Part shown: positions 17,846 to 26,843 of the stretch, piece by piece
Layout of the letters: every line of letters begins with the position of its first letter
How positions within the stretch are numbered: position 1 is the first letter of the stretch
Assembly: GCA_942490885.1 (NCBI GenBank)
Contig: CALNYT010000002.1
Coordinates: forward strand, 1,612,001-1,676,000
DNA length: 64,000 nucleotides
Direction: 5' to 3'
From: Oceanirhabdus sp942490885
Lineage (GTDB): Bacteria > Bacillota > Clostridia > Clostridiales > Clostridiaceae
The notes under the pieces: model-generated
What the model saw: the letters and a program-made list of their open reading frames with translations, nothing else
Told to the model about the DNA's origin: nothing
The model's database searches: none
Translations under genes and position numbers: made by a program

Positions 17846-18952
17846 ATGAATACCCAATTTATGAAAAGAGCAATAGAATTGAGCAAAAAAGGATATGGTC
17901 ATGTTAACCCTAACCCTATAGTAGGATGTGTCATTGTGAAAGATGGCAAGATTGTTGGAGAAGGGTACCATGAAAAATATGGAGAGAATCATGCTGAAAT
18001 TAATGCAATAAAAAATGCTAAGGAAAATCTAAATGATGAAGCTCTAAATGGGACTATTATGTATGTTACCTTAGAGCCATGTTGTCACTATGGAAAAACA
18101 CCTCCTTGTACTAATGCAATTATAGAAAATGGTATAAGTGAGGTTTATGTTGGATGTGTAGATCCAAATGAAAAAGTACGCGGAAACGGCGTTGAGATAT
18201 TAAGAAAAAATGGGATTAAGGTCCATGTAGGTATGTTGGAAGATGAGATAAGAAAGTCAAATGAGATATTTTTAAGATACATAAAGGAGAAAGAAGTTTT
18301 TGTGATAATGAAGAGCGGATCTTCTCTTGACGGTAAAATAAGTACTTGTACTGGTGAATCAAAGTGGATTACATGTGAAGAATCAAGGCGTCATGCGCAT
18401 TCAATTAGAAATAGAGTTATGGCTATTATGGTGGGAGTAAATACTGTTATTGAAGATGACCCATCCTTGAATGTGAGAGATATATCAGAAAATCCAAGTG
18501 ATCCAATAAAGGTCATAGTAGATACTAATGGGAGAACACCATTAGATTGTAAACTTCTAATAGATAGTGGAGAGAAGGTTATATTAGGAGTAGGAGAGAG
18601 TATTGAAATAGAGAAAATTGAGAAATATAAAGAAATGGGAGTTACAGTTATTAAAACTCCATTATATAAAGGCAAGGTTGATTTAAAATTTTTAATCAAG
18701 AGATTAGGAGATATGGGAATAGATAGCTTACTTATTGAAGGTGGTGGAAATATTCATTTCTCTGCATTTGAACAGGGGATAGTAAATAAAGTAATGATGT
18801 ACTTTGCTCCTAAAATAATTGGTGGATCAAATTCAAAAACTTCTGTTGAAGGTGGTGGATTTGAAAAATTATTAGAAACTACAGAAATTCAAAATATGAG
18901 TGTAATAAAATTGGGAACTGACTTGTTAATTGAAGGATACATTAAAAAGTAA
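17846..18952 (+). CDS. ribD: Riboflavin biosynthesis deaminase/reductase RibD, 368 aa
   Basis: ATG 17846 lies nine bases after GGAGG. The N-terminal deaminase domain (about 1-145) carries the zinc site HAEINAI (H49, E51) and EPCCHYGKTPPCTNAI; the C-terminal reductase domain (about 146-368) has MKSGSSLDGKIST, DDPSLNVR and LLIEGGGNIHFSAF. It removes the amino group from diaminohydroxyphosphoribosylaminopyrimidine and then reduces the ribose, steps two and three of riboflavin synthesis. Length is typical for the bifunctional enzyme. It is the first gene of the riboswitch-controlled operon. Confidence 0.97.
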   Translation: MNTQFMKRAIELSKKGYGHVNPNPIVGCVIVKDGKIVGEGYHEKYGENHAEINAIKNAKENLNDEALNGTIMYVTLEPCCHYGKTPPCTNAIIENGISEVYVGCVDPNEKVRGNGVEILRKNGIKVHVGMLEDEIRKSNEIFLRYIKEKEVFVIMKSGSSLDGKISTCTGESKWITCEESRRHAHSIRNRVMAIMVGVNTVIEDDPSLNVRDISENPSDPIKVIVDTNGRTPLDCKLLIDSGEKVILGVGESIEIEKIEKYKEMGVTVIKTPLYKGKVDLKFLIKRLGDMGIDSLLIEGGGNIHFSAFEQGIVNKVMMYFAPKIIGGSNSKTSVEGGGFEKLLETTEIQNMSVIKLGTDLLIEGYIKK

Positions 18953-19020
18953 TATTGTCTAAAGAATAATAAAGTTGGTATAAACAGCTAAAGAATTAAT
19001 GACAAGAAAAAATATTAGTT

Positions 19021-19034
19021 GAGAGTGGAGGGGT
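19021..19034 (+). promoter_or_regulatory. ribE ribosome site within a repeat-like sequence
   Basis: TTGAGAGTGGAGGGGTGAA directly precedes the ribE ATG. The left part is the core wording of repeat family A, and its GGAGGGG acts as the Shine-Dalgarno sequence. Confidence 0.45.
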
Positions 19035-19037
19035 GAA

Positions 19038-19676
19038 ATGTTTACAGGAATAATTGAGGAAGTTGGTAGCATTAAGAATATATCGAGCAGTGGAGATAAA
19101 AGATCTTTTACAATGGAATGTAAAGAAATTCTGGATGGAGTTCGTAAAGGGGACAGTATAAGTGTCAACGGAGTGTGTTTAACGGTTAATTCATTCGGAG
19201 AAAATTATTTTGTTGCGGATGTTATGAATGAAACAGTGAAGGCTTCAACATTTAAATGGTGTAAAGAAGGTGACTCAGTGAACCTAGAAAGAGCATTGAG
19301 CATGGGGGATAGATTAGGTGGACACATTATAACAGGACATATAGATTGCGTAGGACAAGTGAAAAGAAAATTTAGAGATGGAAATGCTGTTAAGTACGAA
19401 ATTGAATTTCCTAATGAATATCTGAATAGGGTTGTTAATAAAGGTTCCATCGGGGTTGACGGTATAAGTTTAACCATTATGGAAATAACAAATAATAAAT
19501 TCACAATATCTATAATTCCAACAACTAGTGAGGACACAATAATATCTAAAAAAGATAGTGGAGATTGGGTTAATCTGGAGTTTGATATAATCGGGAAATA
19601 TATTGGAAGAATTTTAGGAAATCAAAATAAAAGTAATATAGATATATCTTTTCTTGAAAAAAATGGATTCATGTAA
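19038..19676 (+). CDS. ribE: Riboflavin synthase alpha subunit, 212 aa
   Basis: Begins MFTGIIEEVG, the invariant start of the family. Two homologous lumazine-binding barrels are seen, each with its own signature: GDSISVNGVCLTV (about 36-48) in the first and KGSIGVDGISLTI (about 134-146) in the second; GGHIITGHID lies at the join. It converts two 6,7-dimethyl-8-ribityllumazine molecules into riboflavin and the pyrimidine that is recycled by RibH. Length is usual. It is second in the rib operon, 85 bp after ribD and 14 bp before ribAB. Confidence 0.97.
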   Translation: MFTGIIEEVGSIKNISSSGDKRSFTMECKEILDGVRKGDSISVNGVCLTVNSFGENYFVADVMNETVKASTFKWCKEGDSVNLERALSMGDRLGGHIITGHIDCVGQVKRKFRDGNAVKYEIEFPNEYLNRVVNKGSIGVDGISLTIMEITNNKFTISIIPTTSEDTIISKKDSGDWVNLEFDIIGKYIGRILGNQNKSNIDISFLEKNGFM

Positions 19677-19690
19677 GGAGGAAGATTATA

Positions 19691-20887
19691 ATGTTTAACA
19701 GAATTGAAGAAGCAATTGAAGATATTAGAAATGGCAAAATGATTATTGTTGTTGATGATGAGGAGAGAGAGAATGAAGGGGATCTAGTTATGGCTGGTGA
19801 ACTCGTAACTCCTGAACAAATAAATTTTATGATTAAACAAGCTGGAGGGTTAATTTGTACACCTATTACCCAGGAAATAGGTAAAAAAGCAGGTCTTAAG
19901 CCAATGGTTTATGATAACAGCGATCCTAAGCAAACTGCTTTTACAGTTTCAATAGATAGTGTAAAGGCTACAACAGGTATATCTGCTGCTGAAAGAAGTA
20001 TGACAATTAAGGATCTATGTGAAGAATCATTGAGTGAACAGTCTTTTACTAGACCAGGGCATATATTTCCCCTTATTGGAAAAGAGGGTGGGGTATTAAA
20101 AAGAGCTGGACACACTGAAGCTTCAATAGATTTATGCAGACTTGCTGGATTGAAGGAAGTTGGAGTAATCTGTGAAATAATCGGTGAAAATGGAGAAATG
20201 AGAAGAAGAGATGATTTAATCTCATTTGGAAAAGAGCATGATATTAAGATAATTACAATTGAAGACTTAATAAAGTATAGAAGAAATAATGAATGCTTAG
20301 TTGAACGAGTTGCAGAAGCAAAGATGCCTACAAAACATGGAGAATTTAAGATGATAGGATTTATCAATAAAATATCTGGTGAACATCATGTTGCTTTAGT
20401 AAAAGGAGAAATTGATGAAAATGAGAGTACTCTTGTGAGAGTCCATTCAGAGTGTTTAACAGGAGATGCATTTGGATCCTTGAGATGTGATTGTGGAGAC
20501 CAGTTAGATAATGCTTTGGATATGATTAATAGAGAAGGAAAAGGTGTTTTACTTTACTTAAGACAAGAGGGTAGAGGAATAGGGTTAATCAATAAAATTA
20601 AAGCTTATGAACTTCAAGACCAAGGCCAGGATACTGTTGAAGCAAACATAAATTTAGGGTTTGATGAGGATTTAAGGGAATATGGTATTGGAGCTCAAAT
20701 ATTGAGTGAATTAGGATTAAGAAAAATAAAGCTTCTTACAAATAATCCTAAGAAGATAAGTGGTTTAAATGCTTTTGGATTAGAAATAACTGAAAGAGTT
20801 TCAATAGAGATTGAGCATACCTGTGAAAATCTAAAATATTTATCAACCAAGAAAGAAAAAATGGGTCATATTTTAGACAGATTGTAA
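19691..20887 (+). CDS. ribAB: Bifunctional DHBP synthase / GTP cyclohydrolase II, 398 aa
   Basis: ATG 19691 follows AAGGAGGA. The N-terminal half (about 1-200) is 3,4-dihydroxy-2-butanone-4-phosphate synthase, with VDDEERENEGDLVMAG and RPGHIFPL, then GHTEASIDLCRLAG. The C-terminal half is GTP cyclohydrolase II: RVHSECLTGDAFGSLRCDCG holds the three zinc cysteines, and LRQEGRGIGLINK is the GTP/catalytic loop. It supplies both precursors of the pathway. Full length and intact. It lies between ribE and ribH in the FMN-controlled operon. Confidence 0.97.
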   Translation: MFNRIEEAIEDIRNGKMIIVVDDEERENEGDLVMAGELVTPEQINFMIKQAGGLICTPITQEIGKKAGLKPMVYDNSDPKQTAFTVSIDSVKATTGISAAERSMTIKDLCEESLSEQSFTRPGHIFPLIGKEGGVLKRAGHTEASIDLCRLAGLKEVGVICEIIGENGEMRRRDDLISFGKEHDIKIITIEDLIKYRRNNECLVERVAEAKMPTKHGEFKMIGFINKISGEHHVALVKGEIDENESTLVRVHSECLTGDAFGSLRCDCGDQLDNALDMINREGKGVLLYLRQEGRGIGLINKIKAYELQDQGQDTVEANINLGFDEDLREYGIGAQILSELGLRKIKLLTNNPKKISGLNAFGLEITERVSIEIEHTCENLKYLSTKKEKMGHILDRL

Positions 20888-20972
20888 TCAAAGGAAAAAG
20901 AACAAAGAACAAAGAATGAGAACTAATAAAAAATAATGAACATAAAAAATAGAAGAATTAGGAGTGTATAGG

Positions 20973-21434
20973 ATGAAAATAATAGGTGGAAAGTTAATTG
21001 CAGAAGGAATGAAGGTTGCAATCGTTGCATCAAGATTTAATGAATTTATAGTAGGAAAGTTAATTGAGGGTGCAAATGATACACTTGTAAGACATGGTTG
21101 TAATGATGATGATATTGATTTAATTTGGGTTCCGGGAGCTTATGAAATTCCATTAATAGCAAAGAAGCTTGCTGCTACTGGTAAATATGATAATGTAATA
21201 TGTTTAGGAGCGGTTATTAGAGGAGCAACAACACATTATGATTATGTTTGCAATGAGGTAGCTAAAGGGGTAGCAACAGTATCACTTGATAGTGGAATAC
21301 CAGTTATGTTTGGAGTATTAACAACTGAAAATATTGAACAAGCGATTGAAAGAGCAGGAACAAAAGCAGGAAATAAAGGTGCAGAAGTGGCTATGGCTGC
21401 AATAGAAATGACTAATTTGATAAAAGAAATATAA
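20973..21434 (+). CDS. ribH: 6,7-dimethyl-8-ribityllumazine synthase, 153 aa
   Basis: ATG 20973 is preferred over GTG 20964: the AGGAG site is eight bases from the ATG and overlaps the GTG. The family motifs are VAIVASRFNEFIV, WVPGAYEIPLIAKKLA and GAVIRGATTHYDYVC with the catalytic His, then MFGVLTTENIEQAIERAGTKAGNKG. It condenses the RibD product (after dephosphorylation) with DHBP; the enzyme normally forms a 60-subunit shell or pentamers. It is last in the rib operon and is followed by a clear terminator. The 85-bp gap before it is an AAAGAACAAAGAACAAAGAA-type low-complexity stretch. Confidence 0.97.
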   Translation: MKIIGGKLIAEGMKVAIVASRFNEFIVGKLIEGANDTLVRHGCNDDDIDLIWVPGAYEIPLIAKKLAATGKYDNVICLGAVIRGATTHYDYVCNEVAKGVATVSLDSGIPVMFGVLTTENIEQAIERAGTKAGNKGAEVAMAAIEMTNLIKEI

Positions 21435-21447
21435 TAATATTTTTAGA

Positions 21448-21485
21448 AACTGAGAACAAAGGGTGAATTTGTTTTCAGTTTTTTT
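21448..21485 (+). terminator. Terminator of rib operon
   Basis: AACTGAGAACAAA (21448-21460) pairs with TTTGTTTTCAGTT (21468-21480) with one wobble, then a T run. Confidence 0.9.
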
Positions 21486-21906
21486 GTTAGAACAAATTAA
21501 AGTATAATCAAAAAAGGATTATTAATAGTATACTGATGAAGGGATGTATTTTAAAAACTCTCAATATTTTTCATATTATGATATTATTATTTGAAAATAA
21601 ACCAATAATTATATTATAATTATGAAGTGGCTATATTATTTTGTATAAAAGAATATAATAATAGCTATATAATTAACAAAAAATTAAATTTAGTTTATTT
21701 GGAAGGGGAGAATTTTCTTAACTAAATAATTACATAATATTAAATGGAATATAAATATTTAAGTATGCCTTATTAAAAGAAAATTTACACATTTGATTAA
21801 TGTGATGTGGTATACTAGAATAACTAATTATTGAGAAGTTACTGTATAACAATTATTATTAGTTATCAAAAAAACAATTAATTAATACTTACTCGGAGAT
21901 GATGAT
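21486..21906. other. AT-rich intergenic region upstream of the Clp gene
   Basis: About 420 bp of very AT-rich DNA. It contains an imperfect hairpin (GGCTATATTATT ... AATAATAGCTAT, about 21629-21672) and a TATACT hexamer (21811-21816) without a well-spaced -35. I looked for CtsR heptads (GGTCAAA) and CIRCE elements and saw neither. Confidence 0.5.
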
Positions 21907-24285
21907 ATGGAATTATGTTCAATATGTAATAAAAATTTAGCAGTTGTTTATCTTAATAAATTTGAAAATGGTAAGAATGTTATGAAGGGAGTCTGCATGG
22001 ATTGTGCAAAGACAATGGGACTTCCAGTTATGGATAAAATGATGAAGCAACTTGGAATGACAGAAGAAGAATTTTCTATGGTTAATGATCAAATGAAAAA
22101 TATGCTTGAGAACATGGATTTAAATGAAATTAATGAACAAATGCAGTCAATGATGAAAAACGTGGATATAAATGAATTAAAAGAAAGTTTGAAAGATAGT
22201 AAAATATCAGGAGATTTCTTAAGTGGAATGTTCCCTAATATGTCAGTTATTGATGATGAGAATGAAGATGATTTAGAGGACATGGTAAATTTAAGTGAAG
22301 AAGATATAAGTAGTGATGAAGATCTTAAAACACTAGATGGTGATAAAAAAGCAAAGAAAAAGAAATCATGGATTGGTCCTAGAAAGAAGCATCTTGATAA
22401 ATACGGAATAAATCTTACTATGAAAGCTATTGATGGTAAAGTTGACAGAATAATAGGAAGAAATAGAGAAATTGATAGAGTGGTTCAAATTTTAAACAGA
22501 AGAAGTAAGAATAATCCTATCTTGATTGGTGAACCAGGAGTAGGTAAAACAGCAATCGCAGAAGGATTAGCTGTGAGAATTGTTGAGAAGCAAGTTCCAG
22601 AGAAACTTTTAAACAGCGAGGTATATTTATTAGATATGACTGCTGTTGTGGCAGGAACACAATTTAGAGGACAATTTGAGAGCAGGATGAAGAATATTAT
22701 TGATGAAGTTAAATCCTGTGGAAATGTTATTCTTGTAATAGATGAGGTTCATAACATAATGGGAGCTGGAGAAGTTCAAGGAGGCGCAATGAATGCAGCC
22801 AACATATTAAAACCTTCTTTAGCAAGAGGAGAAATCCAACTTATAGGCGCTACAACTACGGAAGAGTACAGAAAGCATATCGAGAAGGATTCAGCACTTG
22901 AGAGAAGATTCCAACCAGTACTTGTGGAAGAACCTTCTGTTGAGGAAACTATAGAGATTCTTAAAGGAATAAAAGATTATTATGAGAATTACCATAAGGT
23001 AAGTATCTCAGATGAAGTTATAAAGAGTGCAGTTGACCTATCAAAGAGATATATCACTGATAGAAAGCTTCCAGATAAGGCTATCGATGTAATTGATGAA
23101 GCTGGTTCAAGAGCTAACCTTAAGAATAAAGGGCTTGTTGAGATTGAGGCTCTTAAAGAAGAGTATGATGCATTAACTGAGAAAAGAGCTAAGGCAGAAG
23201 AAGATAAGGAATTTGAAAAATCAGCTGAATACAAGGTGCAAATATGTAGAATAGAAGAAAAGATTAAGAAGTTAGCTGAAACTTGTTATGATGTTGAAAT
23301 TACAATTGAGGATATCGCATATGTTATTGAAGCTTGGACAAAGATTCCTGTAAACAGAATTACGGAAGAAGAAGCACAAAAACTATTGAGCCTTGAAGAT
23401 AGACTTCATAAAAGAGTTGTAGGACAGAATAAGGCAATAAGCAGTATCTCAAAATCAATCAGAAGAAATAGATCTGGTTTTAGAAAGAAAAAGAAACCAT
23501 CTTCATTTATATTTGTTGGACCAACTGGAGTCGGTAAGACTGAGCTTGCAAAATCTTTGGCATTTGAGTTATTCGGATCAGATGATGCTATGATAAGACT
23601 TGATATGTCAGAGTATATGGAGAAACATACAGCATCAAAGCTGATTGGAGCGCCTCCAGGATATGTTGGGTATGACCAAGGTGGATTTTTAACTGAAAAG
23701 GTAAGAAGAAAGCCATATTCAGTTATACTTTTAGATGAAATTGAGAAAGCGCACCCAGATGTGTTTAATATGCTTCTTCAAATACTTGAAGATGGAAGAT
23801 TAACTGATAATCAAGGAAGGACTACTTTCTTTGAGAACTGTATAATTATAATGACATCTAATGCTGGAAGTAATACGAAAACAGCTAATATTGGATTCTC
23901 TCACAGTGAATATGATAAGCTTGAGAGTAAAGCACAGAATGCTCTTAAGCAGATATTTAGACCAGAGTTCCTTAACAGAATCGATGAAACAATTGTCTTT
24001 ACTGCATTAAATAAGGAAGAACTTAAAGATATTATTGATCTTATGATTAAAGAAGTTAAAGATGAGGCTAAAGAGAATGATATTATAATTGATGTTAAAG
24101 ATGAAGTTAAAGAGTTCATACTTGAAAAAGGATATGATGAGAAGTATGGAGCAAGACCTCTTAGAAGATGCATTGAGAGAAATATTGAGGATGTTATCGC
24201 TGAGGAATATTTAAGAGGTAACGTTAAGAGCGGTGATGAAATAAAGCTAGAAATGAAGGAAGAAAAAGTAAAGATAGTAAGATAA
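21907..24285 (+). CDS. ClpE-like AAA+ unfoldase with N-terminal zinc finger, 792 aa
   Basis: Start ATG 21907 after CGGAGATGATG. An N-terminal C4 zinc finger (C4, C7, C30, C33) replaces the Clp N-domain, as in ClpE. A Met/Asn-rich helical linker (about 40-110) follows. The first AAA+ module has GEPGVGKT (about 209-216) and VILVIDEVHNIMGAG; a coiled middle domain with a UVR-like motif (about 410-455) comes next. The second AAA+ module has GPTGVGKT (about 538-545), VILLDEIEKAHPD and a C-terminal arginine-rich sensor (GARPLRRCIE). It unfolds proteins, probably for ClpP. It lies apart from any ctsR-mcsAB operon. ClpC is the main alternative, but ClpC lacks the zinc finger. Confidence 0.88.
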   Translation: MELCSICNKNLAVVYLNKFENGKNVMKGVCMDCAKTMGLPVMDKMMKQLGMTEEEFSMVNDQMKNMLENMDLNEINEQMQSMMKNVDINELKESLKDSKISGDFLSGMFPNMSVIDDENEDDLEDMVNLSEEDISSDEDLKTLDGDKKAKKKKSWIGPRKKHLDKYGINLTMKAIDGKVDRIIGRNREIDRVVQILNRRSKNNPILIGEPGVGKTAIAEGLAVRIVEKQVPEKLLNSEVYLLDMTAVVAGTQFRGQFESRMKNIIDEVKSCGNVILVIDEVHNIMGAGEVQGGAMNAANILKPSLARGEIQLIGATTTEEYRKHIEKDSALERRFQPVLVEEPSVEETIEILKGIKDYYENYHKVSISDEVIKSAVDLSKRYITDRKLPDKAIDVIDEAGSRANLKNKGLVEIEALKEEYDALTEKRAKAEEDKEFEKSAEYKVQICRIEEKIKKLAETCYDVEITIEDIAYVIEAWTKIPVNRITEEEAQKLLSLEDRLHKRVVGQNKAISSISKSIRRNRSGFRKKKKPSSFIFVGPTGVGKTELAKSLAFELFGSDDAMIRLDMSEYMEKHTASKLIGAPPGYVGYDQGGFLTEKVRRKPYSVILLDEIEKAHPDVFNMLLQILEDGRLTDNQGRTTFFENCIIIMTSNAGSNTKTANIGFSHSEYDKLESKAQNALKQIFRPEFLNRIDETIVFTALNKEELKDIIDLMIKEVKDEAKENDIIIDVKDEVKEFILEKGYDEKYGARPLRRCIERNIEDVIAEEYLRGNVKSGDEIKLEMKEEKVKIVR

Positions 24286-24289
24286 ATTT

Positions 24290-24324
24290 GAAGCAGCGAT
24301 CTTATAGAGGTCACTGCTTCTTTT
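24290..24324 (+). terminator. Terminator after Clp gene
   Basis: GAAGCAG (24290-24296) pairs with CTGCTTC (24314-24320) around an imperfect upper stem, then TTTTG. It sits between convergent genes and may serve both. Confidence 0.7.
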
Positions 24325-24339
24325 GTGTTTGAGTTTTTG

Positions 24340-25074
24340 TTATATTATGAAATCAATACATTGTGGTTTTAATTTATACACAACGTCTTTTCTCTCAACG
24401 ATAACCTGTAATTTATTTCTAATTTGTTCGTTTTCAATAATTTTATTAAGTAATTCTTTTGTAGGATTTATAGCAACAGGATGGCCAACTGATTTAAACA
24501 TAGTGTAGTCACCTGTGGTATCACCATAAGCGTAACTTTGAGAAAGATCAATGTCATATTTCTGAACGAAGAAATCTATTGCGTTTTGTTTATTAATACT
24601 GTCCCACATAGGTTTGATTTCACCAGTATATACTCCTTGGTCATTAAGTATATAATTTGACCCGATATAATCGTGAAAGTTATATTTTGTTGCCATCTCT
24701 TTAACTAGTTCTTGTGGGCTACCTGAGATAGTTATGATAATATGCCCTTGTTCTTTGTGCCACTTTATCCTATCTCGTGTATAAGTATAAACTTTATCAC
24801 CTTTTTGTTTTATAATTAATTTTGCAATATGATCTATTTGGGAACTGTGGAGACCTATTATAGCTTCAGCATAAATTTCAGCCATCTTTATAAGGTAATG
24901 ATCGTAGTTTCCAATTCTTTTTTCCCATTTTGTATAGTAAGGACGAACTTCTTTATACCAACGTTCTGATTCTATTATTTCACTTCGTATAAGTTTTTTA
25001 AATAATTCTGTTATTAAGCCTTCTCGATATAGTGTACCATCAATATCAAAAAATGCTGCGATCTTCTTTTGCAT
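24340..25074 (-). CDS. HAD superfamily (IB, SerB-like) phosphatase, 244 aa
   Basis: ATG 25074 follows AAAAGGAG. HAD motif I is AFFDIDGTLYREG (D9, D11), motif II is ITISGSPQELV, and motif III/IV is SYAYGDTTGDYTMFKSVGHPVAINP. The helical cap between motifs I and II fits subclass IB (phosphoserine-phosphatase-like). Length agrees with the HAD-IB hydrolase family. The substrate cannot be told from the sequence. Monocistronic, convergent with the Clp gene. Confidence 0.88.
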   Translation of the reverse strand: MQKKIAAFFDIDGTLYREGLITELFKKLIRSEIIESERWYKEVRPYYTKWEKRIGNYDHYLIKMAEIYAEAIIGLHSSQIDHIAKLIIKQKGDKVYTYTRDRIKWHKEQGHIIITISGSPQELVKEMATKYNFHDYIGSNYILNDQGVYTGEIKPMWDSINKQNAIDFFVQKYDIDLSQSYAYGDTTGDYTMFKSVGHPVAINPTKELLNKIIENEQIRNKLQVIVERKDVVYKLKPQCIDFII

Positions 25075-25261
25075 AGTATCAACTCCTTTTAATGATCAAT
25101 ATAAACAATCCAGATTGAATAATCTTAAGTATAAAGTTTCCATAAATTAATATCTGTATTAAGAACATATTCTACTATATATTTTATTTGATTTCAATGG
25201 CTATATATTATCATAATATTTTGATATGATTAAAATGTGAAATAATAACTAAAAAGGATAT

Positions 25262-25312
25262 TTAAAAAGCTTAAGAAAACATGCACATTTCGTGAAATAT
25301 CTTCTCAAGCTT
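25262..25312 (-). terminator. Terminator of TtcA-like gene
   Basis: On the minus strand AAGCTTGAGAA pairs with TTCTTAAGCTT, followed by TTTTT. The loop is about 24 nt. Confidence 0.7.
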
Positions 25313-25327
25313 ATATTTTAAAAAGTT

Positions 25328-26191
25328 TTATTCATCATAGTTATCCATGAAAGATATTTTTTTTCCGTCAGTCTTGTATCCGAGAACGGCGTCAAGATTA
25401 ACATTCATTGCCGATTTGAATATTGATTTATCAACATCTTCGAATGTTTTTTTCATTTCAGCTATAAGATCTTTAATCTCTTTTCTTTTACTTGAAGTTT
25501 TCCCAGCGGCTACTACACAACCACAGTTCATTGTGAATAAACCATTATTTTGAGTAAAGCGCTTAATATTATCTTCTTCAATATAATAAAGTGGTCTTAT
25601 AAGTTCCATATCATTGAAGTTTGTAGATTTTAATTTAGGCATCATTGTTTTGAAATTTCCTGAATAAAGGACATTTAACATAGTAGTTTCAATTATGTCG
25701 TTAAAATGATGTCCCAGAGCCATCTTGTTACATCCAAGTTCTTCTGCTTTTGCATACAATGCGCCTCTTCTCATTCTAGCACACATATAGCAAGGATAAT
25801 CTTTGGCTATAGTATCAACAATATTAAAAATATCAGCTTTAAATATAGTAACAGGAATGTCTAGATATTCACAGTTACTAATCAATAATTCTCTATTACT
25901 CTCGTTGAATCCAGGATCCATAGCTATAAATTCAAGGTCAAAATTAACTTTTCCATGTCTTCTTAATTCTTGAAAACATTTTGCTAAAAGAAGACTATCC
26001 TTACCACCGGATACTGTAACAGCAATCTTATCTCCATCTTGAATCATGTCAAAATCTTTAATGGCTTTTATGAATTTTGTCCAAATTTCTTTTCTATATT
26101 TTTTAATAAGACTTCTTTCAATCTCTTTTAATGGTTTTCTTTCGCTAAAAGGGATTAGTACTTCACATCCGCTCCCCGCTATATTACTCAT
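25328..26191 (-). CDS. TtcA-like PP-loop tRNA thiolation protein, 287 aa
   Basis: ATG 26191 follows GAGAGGTGAT. The ATP PP-loop VTVSGGKDSLLLAK lies near residues 58-71. CYMCARMRRGALYAKAEELGC holds the C-x-x-C and R-R-G signature of the TtcA family; GHHFNDIIETTMLN follows; NCGC near residue 220 can supply the third cluster cysteine. TtcA proteins use a [4Fe-4S] cluster to make 2-thiocytidine in tRNA. Clostridia carry several members of this superfamily, so the exact nucleoside is not certain. The first 30 residues are an extension relative to E. coli TtcA. Confidence 0.85.
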   Translation of the reverse strand: MSNIAGSGCEVLIPFSERKPLKEIERSLIKKYRKEIWTKFIKAIKDFDMIQDGDKIAVTVSGGKDSLLLAKCFQELRRHGKVNFDLEFIAMDPGFNESNRELLISNCEYLDIPVTIFKADIFNIVDTIAKDYPCYMCARMRRGALYAKAEELGCNKMALGHHFNDIIETTMLNVLYSGNFKTMMPKLKSTNFNDMELIRPLYYIEEDNIKRFTQNNGLFTMNCGCVVAAGKTSSKRKEIKDLIAEMKKTFEDVDKSIFKSAMNVNLDAVLGYKTDGKKISFMDNYDE

Positions 26192-26335
26192 ATAATATCA
26201 CCTCTCCAATTTTATATTATAACAATTTTTTTTTCTTTTGTCTTTAAGAAATAATAACCGAAAAAAATAAGCTATATATGTGCTAATAGTGAAAAAACTT
26301 GGATATATAAATATTTATTATTTAGCTGAAAAAAA

Positions 26336-26364
26336 TTGACAAAATCATTTGCATATGATATTAT
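26336..26364 (+). promoter_or_regulatory. Promoter of feo operon
   Basis: TTGACA (26336-26341), 17-bp spacer, TATTAT (26359-26364). Confidence 0.85.
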
Positions 26365-26376
26365 TTATCAATAAGG

Positions 26377-26396
26377 ACTGATAATGCTTATCAATA
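26377..26396 (+). promoter_or_regulatory. Probable Fur box at feoA
   Basis: The palindrome TGATAA-TGC-TTATCA (26379-26393) resembles the Fur consensus and covers the predicted transcription start, where a repressor would block transcription. Confidence 0.7.
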
Positions 26397-26441
26397 TAAG
26401 TTGAAAATGGTTCTTAAATATTTAGGGAATTAGGTGATTTT

Positions 26442-26690
26442 ATGTTGTTTTCAAAAGCAAAAAAAGATGATTCTATGTTATTATCAAGAGCTAAGATAGG
26501 ACAGACTTTTAATATAAAAAGAGTTGAAGGTAAAGAAAAGACAAAGAATTTCCTTTTTGCTTTAGGATGTTTTGAAGGAGAAGAGGTTACTCTTATTTCT
26601 AAACTTGCAGGTAATTTTGTAGTTAACATTAAAGATAGTAGATATGCAATTGATGAAAATATGGCGAAAACAATTGTGCTTGAAGCATAA
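26442..26690 (+). CDS. feoA: Ferrous iron transport protein A, 82 aa
   Basis: ATG 26442 follows AGGTGAT. A small SH3-like protein with the FeoA pattern: LLSRAKIGQTFNIKRVEG, FLFALGCFEGEEVTLIS and SRYAIDENMAKTIVLE. It is about the usual 75-85 residues. FeoA is thought to bind FeoB at the inner face of the membrane and assist Fe(II) uptake. A Fur-type palindrome lies before it and another between feoA and feoB. Confidence 0.93.
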   Translation: MLFSKAKKDDSMLLSRAKIGQTFNIKRVEGKEKTKNFLFALGCFEGEEVTLISKLAGNFVVNIKDSRYAIDENMAKTIVLEA

Positions 26691-26771
26691 GTTATAGCTA
26701 TTCTAACAAAATAAATTTCATATTATGTTATTCATATGCTATTACACATAGCATATTATATTTTAAATTCG

Positions 26772-26790
26772 ATTGATAACGGATATCAAT
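26772..26790 (+). promoter_or_regulatory. Second probable Fur box, between feoA and feoB
   Basis: Perfect inverted repeat ATTGATA-N5-TATCAAT (19 bp), the size of a Fur box. Its position suggests feoB can also be controlled separately. Confidence 0.65.
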
Positions 26791-26843
26791 ATCAATGAAA
26801 TATCAATGTCAATAAATATTATGTATGGACAGGGGGATTTACA

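Noticed and set aside
20888..20960. Small RNA or gene between ribAB and ribH
   Set aside because: Only an AAAGAACAAAGAA-type low-complexity stretch is seen, with no promoter or hairpin.
21486..21906. CtsR or CIRCE operator upstream of the Clp gene
   Set aside because: No GGTCAAA heptad pair or CIRCE half-site was found on reading both strands.
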